From NCBI RefSeq assembly GCF_002198665.1, contig NZ_MWLM01000024.1, positions 12,951 through 52,948 on the forward strand: DNA of 39,998 nucleotides. Reading direction: 5' to 3'. The stretch is from Novosphingobium sp. B 225. GTDB lineage: Bacteria > Pseudomonadota > Alphaproteobacteria > Sphingomonadales > Sphingomonadaceae. Positions 26,305 to 34,843 of this stretch are shown here, in pieces (position 1 is the first letter of the stretch; every line of letters begins with the position of its first letter). Made by a program: the position numbers and the translations under genes. A model generated the notes under the pieces. That model was not told where the DNA came from and ran no database searches. It saw only the letters and a program-made list of their open reading frames with translations.

Positions 26305-27535
26305 GGGCGTGACCGTGGCTGAAGCGGCCCCCGCGATCAAGCAGACCTTGCCCACCACGCAAGAAAGCGGCGGATTGGCCGCGTTTGACATGGTCTGCGC
26401 CTGCCTTGCGCCGCAGCGCCCGGAACTGCCCGATCAGACCGGCCTTGACCTGGAGCTGCTGGCCCGCGTCGCCCGGCGGCATCAGGTTTCCGCACTGGTC
26501 GCGGCGCGGCTGGCCGAGCAGGGGCGCGAGGCTCCGCCACGGCTGGCCCGCCAGGCCCAGCACGCCCGCCAGCGCGCGATGCGCCAACTGGCCCTGTCGC
26601 TCGATCTGGCCGATGCGCTGAACGCGGCTGGGATCGCATTCGCGTTCCTCAAAGGACTGACCCTGTCCCAGCGCGCGTTCGGTTCGCCGCTGCTGCGTTC
26701 GGCGGTGGATATCGATCTGCTGGTGCCGCGCGGTGCGGTGGCGCAGGCCTGGCAGGTGCTGGACCGGCTGGGGCTGGCCCGGATCACCCCCGCCGCGGAC
26801 CTCGGCGGAGCCCGGCTCGCGCTCTATTGCCGGGCCAGCAAGGACAGCATCCACAGCCATCCGGCCAGCGGCATCACGGTGGAACTGCATTGGCGGATGA
26901 GCGACGAACTGGCCCGCCCGGAACTTCCCCCCGCCGCAGAGCTGGGCCTGACCGAGCTGTCTCCCGGCCGCGCGGTGCCCGTGCTGGACGATTGCGCGCA
27001 GTTCCTGCTGCTATGCACCCACGGCGCGGCGCATGGCTGGGCGCGGCTGAAGTGGCTGGCCGATGTGGCCGCACTGCTCCACCGCAGTGCGGATGGCGGC
27101 GCAGCGCTGTGGCACCATGCCCGCGCGCAGGGCGCCGCGATTCCCGCCGCTTCCGCGATCCTGCTGGGTCAGGAGCTGTTCGGCCTGACCCCGCCGCCGG
27201 GCTTCACGCCGCCGCGCGGGCTGCGGCTGGGCCTGCTGTTGCGCCTGTCGCGCACCATGCTGCGCGCCGGGCAGGGCGCGCAAGAGCTGGAGGCGACGCG
27301 CTGGCGCGGCTGGGCGGAAATGCTGGCCAAGGCGCTGGTCGTAACGGGCGTGCGCGGGCCGATCGCGGTGCTGCGGCGGCTGGCGCTGTCGGGCGAGGAT
27401 GTGGCCTCCACGGCTTTGCCGCCCACATTGTTCTGGCTCTACCCGGTGCTGCGCGTGCCCTTGCTGGTGCGCCGCCGTTTGACCCGCGCGCAGCGGTTGC
27501 GCCGCAGCGGGGGAGAGGATAACAACCCGGCATGA
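26303..27535 (+). CDS. Nucleotidyltransferase family protein (PF14907-like)
   Basis: The 410-residue protein has the putative nucleotidyltransferase motif GIAFAFLKGLTLSQRAFGSPLLRSAVDIDLLVPR (DID near residues 137-139), then LHWRMSDEL and HGAAHGWARLKWLADVAALL. That series is typical of the NTP_transf_5 family found in polysaccharide and lasso loci. In the pseudomycoidin pathway a family member adds hexose to a kinase-made phosphoserine on the peptide. Here it is the first gene of the polysaccharide operon and is coupled to the Wza-like gene (ATGA overlap). The start at 26303 collides with the divergent DUF6916 start; a later start, such as the Met at 26390, would remove only non-conserved residues. 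Confidence 0.85.
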   Translation: MGVTVAEAAPAIKQTLPTTQESGGLAAFDMVCACLAPQRPELPDQTGLDLELLARVARRHQVSALVAARLAEQGREAPPRLARQAQHARQRAMRQLALSLDLADALNAAGIAFAFLKGLTLSQRAFGSPLLRSAVDIDLLVPRGAVAQAWQVLDRLGLARITPAADLGGARLALYCRASKDSIHSHPASGITVELHWRMSDELARPELPPAAELGLTELSPGRAVPVLDDCAQFLLLCTHGAAHGWARLKWLADVAALLHRSADGGAALWHHARAQGAAIPAASAILLGQELFGLTPPPGFTPPRGLRLGLLLRLSRTMLRAGQGAQELEATRWRGWAEMLAKALVVTGVRGPIAVLRRLALSGEDVASTALPPTLFWLYPVLRVPLLVRRRLTRAQRLRRSGGEDNNPA

Positions 27536-28245
27536 TCCCCGCAGCAATCGTATCGCCGCCCCGCTGGCGCAGTCTGGCCGCCATCCTGCTGGCGTTGGCG
27601 CTGGCTGCCTGCGCAACGCGCGGCGGAGACATCCCCTATGATCCGGCCGGCTTTGTCGCGCCCGATCCGCTGGCGGACAAGATCCCAAAATTGCCGCCGG
27701 TGCTGGCCCCCGGCGATGTGATCACGATCAAGGTCTACAACGTGGAAAGCCTGTCGGGCGATCAGGCGATTGACGTGGCCGGACGAATCAAGGTGCCGCT
27801 GATCGGCAATGTTGCGGCCGCGGGCAAGACGACCGATCAGCTGGGGCAGGAAGTGGCCGCAGCGCTGGGTGAGCGTTATCTGCAAGCGCCCGATGTGCAG
27901 GTTCTGCTCAAGGCGCCGATGCTGCGGGTGGTGACGGTAGATGGATCGGTCAGCCAGCCGGGGCTCTATCCGGTGGCGGGGCAGACCTCGTTGCTCCAGA
28001 CCATCGCCATGGCGCGCGGCACGGCGGATGGGGCCAATACCCACCGTGTGGTGGTGTTTCGCACGATCAAGGGCCAGCGCATGGCCGCCAGCTTTGATCT
28101 GAATTCGATTCGTGATGGCAAAATGGCCGATCCGGCAATCTATCCGGACGATATTGTGGTGGTCGATGGATCGGCGCTGAGTTCGACCTGGAAGTTGCTG
28201 CTGCAATCGCTGCCAGTCGTGGCGTTGTTCAGGCCGTTCGGATAG
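27532..28245 (+). CDS. Polysaccharide export lipoprotein (Wza/GumB-like)
   Basis: The 237-residue protein has a lipoprotein signal with lipobox LALAAC (Cys near 24). A PES domain (VLAPGDVITIKVYNVESLSGDQAIDVAGRIKVPLIGNVAAAG) and an SLBB-like repeat (RVVTVDGSVSQPGLYPVAGQTSLLQTIAMARG) follow. The usual ending DIVVVDGS then leads to a hydrophobic C-terminal tail. Such proteins form the outer-membrane export channel for capsule or exopolysaccharide and pair with a Wzc-like partner, found at 30178. It is shorter than Wza (about 380) and closer to GumB/EpsE-type proteins. It starts at an ATG overlapping the previous stop. Confidence 0.92.
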   Translation: MIPAAIVSPPRWRSLAAILLALALAACATRGGDIPYDPAGFVAPDPLADKIPKLPPVLAPGDVITIKVYNVESLSGDQAIDVAGRIKVPLIGNVAAAGKTTDQLGQEVAAALGERYLQAPDVQVLLKAPMLRVVTVDGSVSQPGLYPVAGQTSLLQTIAMARGTADGANTHRVVVFRTIKGQRMAASFDLNSIRDGKMADPAIYPDDIVVVDGSALSSTWKLLLQSLPVVALFRPFG

Positions 28246-28322
28246 GATTTGCAACCGGGCAAGGGCCGTGTTACCCAAGGCTGGTAACGGGGCCTGCGTC
28301 CCGAGCTAGGGGAATTACCGCG

Positions 28323-28670
28323 ATGCGCAAGGCGATTACTGCTCTGGTGCTGGGAACTGCCGTTCTTGGTCAATCGGTTATTGCAATGGCTGCTACTGCC
28401 AAACCGGCTGGTCCGGTCGCTGCTGTGGCCGGTCGAATCAACAACCGGGCGGTGCTTTCGGTTGCTGCGGCGCAGGGTGCGGCTGATGCCTGCGTCCCCA
28501 AGAACGCTGAAGACAAGAGCTGCGAAGGCAACAACGGCGGCGGCAACAACAACAACGGTGGCGGCGGCGGCGGTACGCTGCCGATCGTGCTGGTTGGCGT
28601 TGGTGTGATCGCCGGTGTCGGCGCTGCAGCCGGTGGCGGCGGCGGCGGTAGTGGTCCTGCCAGCCCGTAA
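28323..28670 (+). CDS. Small secreted Gly/Asn-rich protein with C-terminal hydrophobic helix
   Basis: The 115-residue protein has a clear signal peptide (MRKAITALVLGTAVLGQSVIAMAA). The middle domain has two Cys residues about 10 apart (DACVPKNAEDKSCEG). A spacer of Gly and Asn (NNGGGNNNNGGGGGG) precedes a hydrophobic stretch, TLPIVLVGVGVIAGVGAAA, and a Gly/Ser tail. I do not recognise a family. It sits between the Wza-like and ligase genes and is followed by a hairpin, so it may be made in larger amounts than its neighbours. The tail would place it in the inner membrane after secretion. It has weak similarity in layout to rhombosortase/GlyGly-type sorted proteins, but I see no sortase gene. 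Confidence 0.75.
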   Translation: MRKAITALVLGTAVLGQSVIAMAATAKPAGPVAAVAGRINNRAVLSVAAAQGAADACVPKNAEDKSCEGNNGGGNNNNGGGGGGTLPIVLVGVGVIAGVGAAAGGGGGGSGPASP

Positions 28671-28683
28671 CCGACTGGTTCCG

Positions 28684-28706
28684 GCGAATCGCCTGATTCG
28701 CTGTTT
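28684..28706 (+). terminator. Hairpin after the small Gly-rich gene (weak terminator/attenuator)
   Basis: A perfect 7-bp stem GCGAATC (28684-28690) / GATTCGC (28695-28701) has a GCCT loop and is followed by TGTTT. The tail is poor in T, so I read it as a leaky terminator or an mRNA-stability hairpin that would set a higher level for the small protein than for downstream genes. Confidence 0.45.
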
Positions 28707-28746
28707 CAAACACATATTCTGATCCTCCCGCTGCGATGGTGGTGCG

Positions 28747-30057
28747 GTGTCCCAACGCGTGCTGCGTGATTACCTGCTGCCAGCCTTGATGCTTGCCGGG
28801 CTGGTGCTCGGCGGATCGAGTTCGGGCGGTTATTGGGCCAATATGGTGCTGCAACTGCTGGCGCTTGCCGCACTTGCCGCCCTGCTGATCCAGGCGCGCG
28901 CCCTGGCGTTGTCCCGCCCCCTGCTGTTGATCGCCGGGGCAATCATCCTGTTGCCGGTCTTGCAACTGCTGCCATTGCCGCCTGCACTTTGGACGGCACT
29001 GCCGGGGCGGGCGGAGATTGCGCAAGGGTTCGATCTGGCTGGCATGCCAAAGCCATGGCTGCCGCTATCACTGGATGGCGATGCCACGCTGACGGCGCTG
29101 ACCGCGCTGTTCCCACCGCTGGCTGTACTGCTTGTGGCAGCGCAGGCATCGCCGCGGGGCAGGCAGCTGGCGCTGCTGAGCGTGCTGGGGGTTGCGCTGG
29201 TTTCGGTCGGTCTGGGGCTGCTCCAGCGTCTGTCCGGCAATGGCGCGGCCTTGCAGCCGTATGAACTGACCAACCCCGGCATGGCGACCGGGCTGTTCGC
29301 CAACCGCAACCACTTTGCCACTTTGCTGCTGGCCGCGATCCCTTGCGCTGCGCTGGCCATACCGCTGCGAGCGGCGCTGCTGCCTGTCTGCGCCGGACTG
29401 GCGGGGGGCGTCCTGCTGACGGGATCGGATGCGGGGGCTCTGCTGGTGCTGCCCATGCTTGCGGTCAGTCTGCTTTATGTTCGCCCGCTGTGGCCGCTGG
29501 GCCGGGGTGTGCTTATGACCGGGGTGGTGCTGGCTACCGTGGTCGCGGGGCTGTTGGGCTTGTGGCAACTGCAACGCAGCCTGGCAGAACCGCCAGCTGG
29601 CGGCGCGGAACAGCACCGCCCGGCGATGATTGCCACAACCCTGACCGCAGCCCGCGATTACCTGCCGCTGGGTTCGGGCGCCGGATCATTCCAGCGGATC
29701 TACCCGCGTTATGAAGACCCCGCCCGGGCCGATCCCGAATACCGCAATCATGCCCACAGCGATTATGCGGAAGTGGCGCTGGAATACGGCTTACCAGGGC
29801 TGGTGATCGCCATTGCCGTGCTGGCCTGGTGGGGCAGCGGCTTGCTGCACGCCGGCGGCGGTGCGGCGCGGGCTGGCGGGGCGGCGCTGGGCGTGATCCT
29901 GCTGCATAGCGCGGTAGATTACCCGCTGCGCACGGCTGCCATGGCGATGCTGGCGGCGCTGGCGACAGTGCTGCTGGACCGCGCGGCAGAGCCGGACCAA
30001 CCTGATTCCACCCCCGCGCGGGATCAGGGGCGCGATGCGCTGCGCATATCGCTCTGA
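28747..30057 (+). CDS. O-antigen ligase / Wzy-like polymerase family protein
   Basis: The 436-residue polytopic membrane protein has about ten helices. A large periplasmic loop late in the protein carries the conserved LGSGAGSFQRIYPRYEDP and NHAHSDYAEVALEYGLPGLVIA motifs of the Wzy/WaaL (PF04932) superfamily. These proteins polymerise undecaprenyl-linked repeat units or ligate them to a lipid anchor in the periplasm. Given the Wza/Wzc partners, a Wzy-type polymerase role is favoured over ligase. The start is a GTG at 28747, 76 bases after the previous gene. Confidence 0.88.
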   Translation: MSQRVLRDYLLPALMLAGLVLGGSSSGGYWANMVLQLLALAALAALLIQARALALSRPLLLIAGAIILLPVLQLLPLPPALWTALPGRAEIAQGFDLAGMPKPWLPLSLDGDATLTALTALFPPLAVLLVAAQASPRGRQLALLSVLGVALVSVGLGLLQRLSGNGAALQPYELTNPGMATGLFANRNHFATLLLAAIPCAALAIPLRAALLPVCAGLAGGVLLTGSDAGALLVLPMLAVSLLYVRPLWPLGRGVLMTGVVLATVVAGLLGLWQLQRSLAEPPAGGAEQHRPAMIATTLTAARDYLPLGSGAGSFQRIYPRYEDPARADPEYRNHAHSDYAEVALEYGLPGLVIAIAVLAWWGSGLLHAGGGAARAGGAALGVILLHSAVDYPLRTAAMAMLAALATVLLDRAAEPDQPDSTPARDQGRDALRISL

Positions 30058-30177
30058 CCGGGCCGGGATTGCGGCTTTACCTTGCCCGCGAAGCCTGCCA
30101 TTCGATGGGCTGATTTCTCCGCTCGCGCCCGCAATCGGGACGCTGTGGAGCGGCAATATTAGCGGAGCATCAAGCAG

Positions 30178-32445
30178 GTGAGCGAAACGGGAGAGGACGG
30201 CGCATCGGGTCAGGGTGGCTCGCGCAGGTTGCTCGGGCTGTCTTTCGCCCCGCGCGAAGCGGTGGCCATGCCTGATGTGCCGGTGACCAAGCGGTTGGTC
30301 GATATCGATCAGGCCTTGCGGGTCGTGCTGCGGCATCGCTGGCTGGTGCTGGGCGTGGTCGGGGCCGTGTTGCTTGCGGCGCTGATTGTTACTCTGGCGG
30401 CAACGCGCGAATATCGTGCCTCTACAACGGTGCAGATCAATGCCCAGCCGACCCAGATCCTGGGCAGCCGCACCCAGCCGGTGCAGCGGTTCCGCAACGA
30501 TGACCAGTATTTGCAGACCCAGTTCGGAATCCTGCGCAGCCGCTCGCTCGCCGCGCGGGTCGCGCGCAATCAAAAGCTGGCGGACGATTCCGGCTTTGTT
30601 GGACAAGGCGGCGCGCGCGAACAGCGGGAACTGGCCGCCACGTTCAAGTTGATGGCCAATCTGGAAGTGGTGCCACTGCGGGGCAGCGACCTCGTCACCC
30701 TGGCCTATACCGATCCCGATCCGGCGCGGGCGGCGCGGATTACCAATGCCTTTGCCAGCGGCTTTGTCGAAACCACCACCGAAAACCGCTACAACACCAC
30801 CAATTACGCCCGGACCTTTCTGCAGGATCGATTGGCCGCCGCGCGGGAAAAGCTGGAAAACAGCGAGCGCGCTCTGGTGCTCTATGCCCAGCATCAGGGC
30901 ATCGTTGCGCTGGAAAGCGGCGGGAGCGGCCGCAGCGGGCGCGATGGCCCAAGTTCGGCCACGGGCGATTCGCTGTCCAGCCAGACCTTGATCACGCTCA
31001 ACACGGCGCTGTCTGAAGCCATGGCCGATCGGATTGCGGCGGAACAGAGCTATCGTCAGGCGGCGGGGCCGGGCAATGCCGGGCAGCTTGCAGGCGATCC
31101 GGCGATGCAGGCGTTGCGCGCCGAGCGCGCGCGGCTGGAGGCGGAGTACCGGGAAAAGCTGGGGACCTTCAAGCCGGACTATCCGGACATGCTGGCCCTG
31201 CGCGGGCGGATTGCGCAGATCGAAACGTCGCTTGCGCGCGAAGCTGGAACGCTCAATGCCGCGCTGCGCAGCAAGTACCAGGCCGCAGCCGGGCGCGAGA
31301 ATGAGCTGCGGGCCAAGGTTTCCTCGCTGCGCGCCGATGTGCTGGACCTGCGCAATCGCGGGATCGGCTACAACTTCCTCCAGCGCGAAGTTGATACCAA
31401 CCGCGAACTTTATGATGCGCTGCTGCAGCGCTTCAAGGAAATCGGGGTAGTGGGCGAACTCGGCGAAAGTCAGGCCACGGTGATCGATACTGCCCTGGCG
31501 CCCAAAGCGCCGTTCCGCCCGCAGCCGCTGCGCAACCTGGGGATCGGGCTGGTGATTGGCCTGCTCGCCGGGCTGGGGCTCGCCTTCCTGATCGAATTCA
31601 TCGACGATACGGTCAAGACGCCCGAGGATATTGGCGAAATGCTCAAGCTCCCGGCGCTGGGCGTGGTCCCGCGGGTCACGCGCGGATCGACCCTGGCGGA
31701 GGAACTGGAGGACGCGAAGTCTCCGGTCACCGAAGGCTATCATTCGATCATGACCGCGCTGCGCTTTGTCGGCGAAGGCGGGTTGCCGCGTTCGGTGCTG
31801 GTCACCAGTTCCCGCCCGAGCGAGGGCAAGTCCAGCTCGGCCCTGGCCCTGTCGCAGAACCTGGCGCGGATCGGGCTGCGGGTGCTGCTGATCGATGCCG
31901 ATATGCGCAACCCTTCGTTCCATTCGGCCAGTGGTGATTCGATCGGGCTCAGCGGGCTGCTCGGCACTTCGGAAGGGCTGGCGGAGCAAGTGGTGCCGAC
32001 CAAGCTCAAGAACATGGCGCTGCTGCCCGCCGGGCCGATCCCGCCCGCTCCGGCGCAATTGCTGGCCACGGTGCGGATCCACGAATTGCTGGCCGAAGCA
32101 GAGCGGCTGTACGACGTGGTGATCGTCGATGCCCCGCCGGTGCTGGGGCTGGCCGACGCTCCCGTGCTCAGCTCGATCTGCGCGGCGACCCTGCTGGTGG
32201 TCGAAGCCAGTTCGACGCGGCGGTCGGCAGTGCAGGGCACGGTTCGCCGCCTGCAAGCCGCCAACGCGCGACTGGTGGGCGCAGTGCTGACCAAGTTCCA
32301 GCTCAAATCCGGGGCGGATAACGAACATTATGGCTATGGCTATGGCTATGGCCCGGAACATGACGCTGCGGGCAAGGGCCTGTTCGGCGGGCTCGGCCGC
32401 AAGGGACGGCGGGACGGGCCGAAGACGCTGGACGTCAGCGCGTGA
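30178..32445 (+). CDS. Wzc-like polysaccharide co-polymerase / tyrosine autokinase
   Basis: The 755-residue protein has an N-terminal chain-length domain with two membrane helices (about 60-83 and 450-475), a long periplasmic coiled-coil region and a cytoplasmic BY-kinase domain. The kinase domain has Walker A SSRPSEGKSSSALALSQNLA (about 542-561), Walker A' VLLIDADMRNPS and Walker B VVIVDAPPVLGLADAPVL. Its tail has NEHYGYGYGYGPEHD, a tyrosine cluster fit for autophosphorylation. It regulates polymer length and export with the Wza-like protein. Start GTG at 30178. Its stop overlaps the next GTG (GTGA). Confidence 0.93.
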   Translation: MSETGEDGASGQGGSRRLLGLSFAPREAVAMPDVPVTKRLVDIDQALRVVLRHRWLVLGVVGAVLLAALIVTLAATREYRASTTVQINAQPTQILGSRTQPVQRFRNDDQYLQTQFGILRSRSLAARVARNQKLADDSGFVGQGGAREQRELAATFKLMANLEVVPLRGSDLVTLAYTDPDPARAARITNAFASGFVETTTENRYNTTNYARTFLQDRLAAAREKLENSERALVLYAQHQGIVALESGGSGRSGRDGPSSATGDSLSSQTLITLNTALSEAMADRIAAEQSYRQAAGPGNAGQLAGDPAMQALRAERARLEAEYREKLGTFKPDYPDMLALRGRIAQIETSLAREAGTLNAALRSKYQAAAGRENELRAKVSSLRADVLDLRNRGIGYNFLQREVDTNRELYDALLQRFKEIGVVGELGESQATVIDTALAPKAPFRPQPLRNLGIGLVIGLLAGLGLAFLIEFIDDTVKTPEDIGEMLKLPALGVVPRVTRGSTLAEELEDAKSPVTEGYHSIMTALRFVGEGGLPRSVLVTSSRPSEGKSSSALALSQNLARIGLRVLLIDADMRNPSFHSASGDSIGLSGLLGTSEGLAEQVVPTKLKNMALLPAGPIPPAPAQLLATVRIHELLAEAERLYDVVIVDAPPVLGLADAPVLSSICAATLLVVEASSTRRSAVQGTVRRLQAANARLVGAVLTKFQLKSGADNEHYGYGYGYGPEHDAAGKGLFGGLGRKGRRDGPKTLDVSA

Positions 32446-33062
32446 GCCACGCGCAGCGGCGGACCCGCGCCATGCTCAGGTTAAGCCTGGGGCTGGCGCT
32501 GTTGCTGCTCTGCGCCGCGCTGGTGCTGCGTGAAGGGCTGGTCCGCCATGCCGAAGCCAGCCGCCCCGATCTTGCCGCGCGGCTCTGGCCGGCCAGCGGC
32601 AATGCACTGGCGCTGCTGGCGCTTGAGCGTGCGCGGCAATCCGAAGGGATGGCCGATGCCGCAGGACAGCGCCTGATCGCGCAGGCCATGGCGCGCATTC
32701 CGGCGGCCGGACTGCCGCTGGCTCTGGCCGGGCTTGATGCCAGCGCACGCGGTGATCTGCCGCGCGCCACCGCATTGATGGAAGCGGCCCGGCACCGTTC
32801 GCCCCGGCTTGCGCTGGTGCGGGGCTGGCTGATCAATGAATATGCCCGGACCGGCCGCTATGATGCGGTCATGGCCGAAGCGGGGCCGGTGATGCGGCTG
32901 TCGGTTGATAGCCGTCCGCAGGTCTATGCCCTGATCGCCGCGATTGCGGCCCGGCCAGATGGCAAGGCAGCGGTGGCTGGCGCGCTGGCCGCCGATCCGG
33001 ACTGGCGCCTCCCCTATCAGCAATGGCTTGCGGCACAGGGACCCGCCGCAGCACAGCAATGA
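32442..33062 (+). CDS. Membrane-anchored TPR-like helical protein of the polysaccharide operon
   Basis: The 206-residue protein has a short basic N-terminus, one hydrophobic helix (about 11-29) and then an all-helical, Ala/Leu/Arg-rich region. That region contains repeat-like blocks (NALALLALERARQSEG, LPLALAGLDASARGDLPRATALMEAARHRSP, YARTGRYDAVMAEAG) resembling degenerate TPRs. No family name can be given. It lies between the Wzc-like and ABC genes with overlapping start and stop codons on both sides, so it is likely a scaffold of the export machinery (inference). Confidence 0.7.
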   Translation: MSHAQRRTRAMLRLSLGLALLLLCAALVLREGLVRHAEASRPDLAARLWPASGNALALLALERARQSEGMADAAGQRLIAQAMARIPAAGLPLALAGLDASARGDLPRATALMEAARHRSPRLALVRGWLINEYARTGRYDAVMAEAGPVMRLSVDSRPQVYALIAAIAARPDGKAAVAGALAADPDWRLPYQQWLAAQGPAAAQQ

Positions 33063-34843
33063 CGGCGCCGGTGATGACCCCGCTGGCCGCAGCCCGGCTG
33101 ATCTATCGCCAGCTTGGCGCACGGCGGCAACGGCAATTGCTGCTGACTCTGGTCTTGATGGTCGCAGGCGCGCTGACTGAAACCCTGACGGTCGGCGCGG
33201 TTCTGCCGTTTCTGGCGATCGTGGCCCCGGGCGCGGGCAGCGGGCGCTATGCCTGGCTGGTTGGCCCGGTGGAGCAATTGGGCGCGCTGCTTGGCGTGGC
33301 CCCGGTTGCCGCCGCAGCCGGCCTGTTGATTGCCATTGCGGTAGTGGCGGCGGTGATCCGGCTCGTGCTGCTGTGGGTCAGCCAGCACTATGTCTTTGCC
33401 GTGGCGCATGACCTTTCGCTGGGCGTCTATGGCCGGGTGCTGCACCGCCCCTATGCCCGTCACGTCATGCACAACAGCTCTGAAACGCTGGCGGCGATGG
33501 AAAAGGTCCAGTTTGTGCTGGGCAATGTCCTGCTGCCGGCCATGGCCGGGCTGACCGCGCTGGTCGTAGCCCTGTTTATCCTGAGCGCGCTGATGGCGAT
33601 CGATGCCAGCACATCGCTGATCGCGGCGGCCTGTTTCGGCGTGCTCTATGCATTGGTCAGCCGTTTCACCCGCAAGCGGCTCTATGCCAACAGCGATGTG
33701 ATTTCGGGCGCGCTGAAGCAGCGGGTGCAAGTGCTGCAAGAAGGTCTTGGCGGGATTCGCGATGTACTGCTCGATCGGTCGCAGCCGGTGTTTCTGGCGA
33801 AATTCGGCGCGGTTGACGATGCCTATCGCCAGGCCCAGGCCGCCAACCAGTTCATCGCCGCCGCGCCGCGCCATGTGGTTGAGGCGGCGGGAGTGGTGCT
33901 GATCGCGGTGATCGCGGTCTATGTCTCGGGCCGTCCGGGCGGCATGGCCGGAGCCTTGCCGATGCTGGGCGCGCTGGCAGTAGGGGCCCAGCGCTTGCTG
34001 CCGCAGATTCAGCAGGCCTATTTCAGCTGGTCGCAGATCCACGGCCACCGCGCAGCGCTGATCGATGTGGCGCTGCTGATGGAGGAACCCTTTCCCGATG
34101 TTCCAGCCCTGCCTCCGGTCACACCGGGCGGCGGCGGCAGCATCGCTTTTCGGCAGGTCAGCTTCGCCTATCCCGGGCACCGCGCCGCAGCGCTCAAGCA
34201 AATCGACCTGACGATCGAACCGGGCGCGCGGATCGGGCTGGTCGGGCGTTCGGGCAGCGGCAAAAGCACTTTTGTGGACCTGTTGATGGGCTTGCTCGAT
34301 CCGGGCGAAGGGGAATTGCAGATCGACGGGCAGCGGTTGGACGAAGCGGGCAAGGCCGCCTGGCAGGCGCAAGTCGCGCATGTTCCGCAGGCGATCTTCC
34401 TGGCCGACGGCAGCATCGCCGCCAATATCGCGTTCGGCCGAGCGAGCGGTGAGATCGACATGGAGCGCGTGCGCGAAGCTGCGCGACTGGCCGAACTGGA
34501 TGAATTCATTGCCGCCTTGCCCGAAGGGTATGACACCACCGTGGGCGAACGCGGGGTGCGGCTGTCGGGCGGCCAGCGCCAGCGCATCGGGATTGCCCGC
34601 GCGCTCTACAAGCAGGCCAGCGTGCTGGTGCTGGACGAAGCGACCAGCGCGCTGGACGATGCGACCGAGGCCGCGGTGATGCAATCGGTGTCGCGCCTGC
34701 CGCGCGCGCTGACTCTGGTGATCGTGGCCCACCGGCTGACCACGCTGCATCTGTGTGACCGGATCGTGCGGCTGGATGGCGGACGGATCGCGGGGACTGG
34801 CACTTATGCCGAATTGATCGGCACGGCGCAGGATCGGGCATGA
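33059..34843 (+). CDS. ABC exporter, PglK-like lipid-linked oligosaccharide flippase candidate
   Basis: The 594-residue fused permease-ATPase has an N-terminal six-helix domain (about 1-330) and an ABC domain with Walker A GRSGSGKST, signature RLSGGQRQRIGIARALY and Walker B VLVLDEATSAL. The segment ISGALKQRVQVLQEGLGGIRDVLLDRSQPVF.. resembles PglK, the flippase of lipid-linked oligosaccharides. In this operon it could replace a Wzx flippase. A lasso-peptide exporter (McjD type) is the main alternative, since the RiPP cluster has no exporter of its own. The ATG at 33059 overlaps the preceding stop (ATGA). The same overlap links it to the acyltransferase. Confidence 0.9.
   Translation: MTAPVMTPLAAARLIYRQLGARRQRQLLLTLVLMVAGALTETLTVGAVLPFLAIVAPGAGSGRYAWLVGPVEQLGALLGVAPVAAAAGLLIAIAVVAAVIRLVLLWVSQHYVFAVAHDLSLGVYGRVLHRPYARHVMHNSSETLAAMEKVQFVLGNVLLPAMAGLTALVVALFILSALMAIDASTSLIAAACFGVLYALVSRFTRKRLYANSDVISGALKQRVQVLQEGLGGIRDVLLDRSQPVFLAKFGAVDDAYRQAQAANQFIAAAPRHVVEAAGVVLIAVIAVYVSGRPGGMAGALPMLGALAVGAQRLLPQIQQAYFSWSQIHGHRAALIDVALLMEEPFPDVPALPPVTPGGGGSIAFRQVSFAYPGHRAAALKQIDLTIEPGARIGLVGRSGSGKSTFVDLLMGLLDPGEGELQIDGQRLDEAGKAAWQAQVAHVPQAIFLADGSIAANIAFGRASGEIDMERVREAARLAELDEFIAALPEGYDTTVGERGVRLSGGQRQRIGIARALYKQASVLVLDEATSALDDATEAAVMQSVSRLPRALTLVIVAHRLTTLHLCDRIVRLDGGRIAGTGTYAELIGTAQDRA

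Noticed and set aside
29791..32361. 856-codon open frame on the minus strand
   Set aside because: It lies opposite the ligase and Wzc-like genes, has no recognisable motif and is rich in Arg/Gln/Ala, typical of antisense frames in GC-rich DNA.
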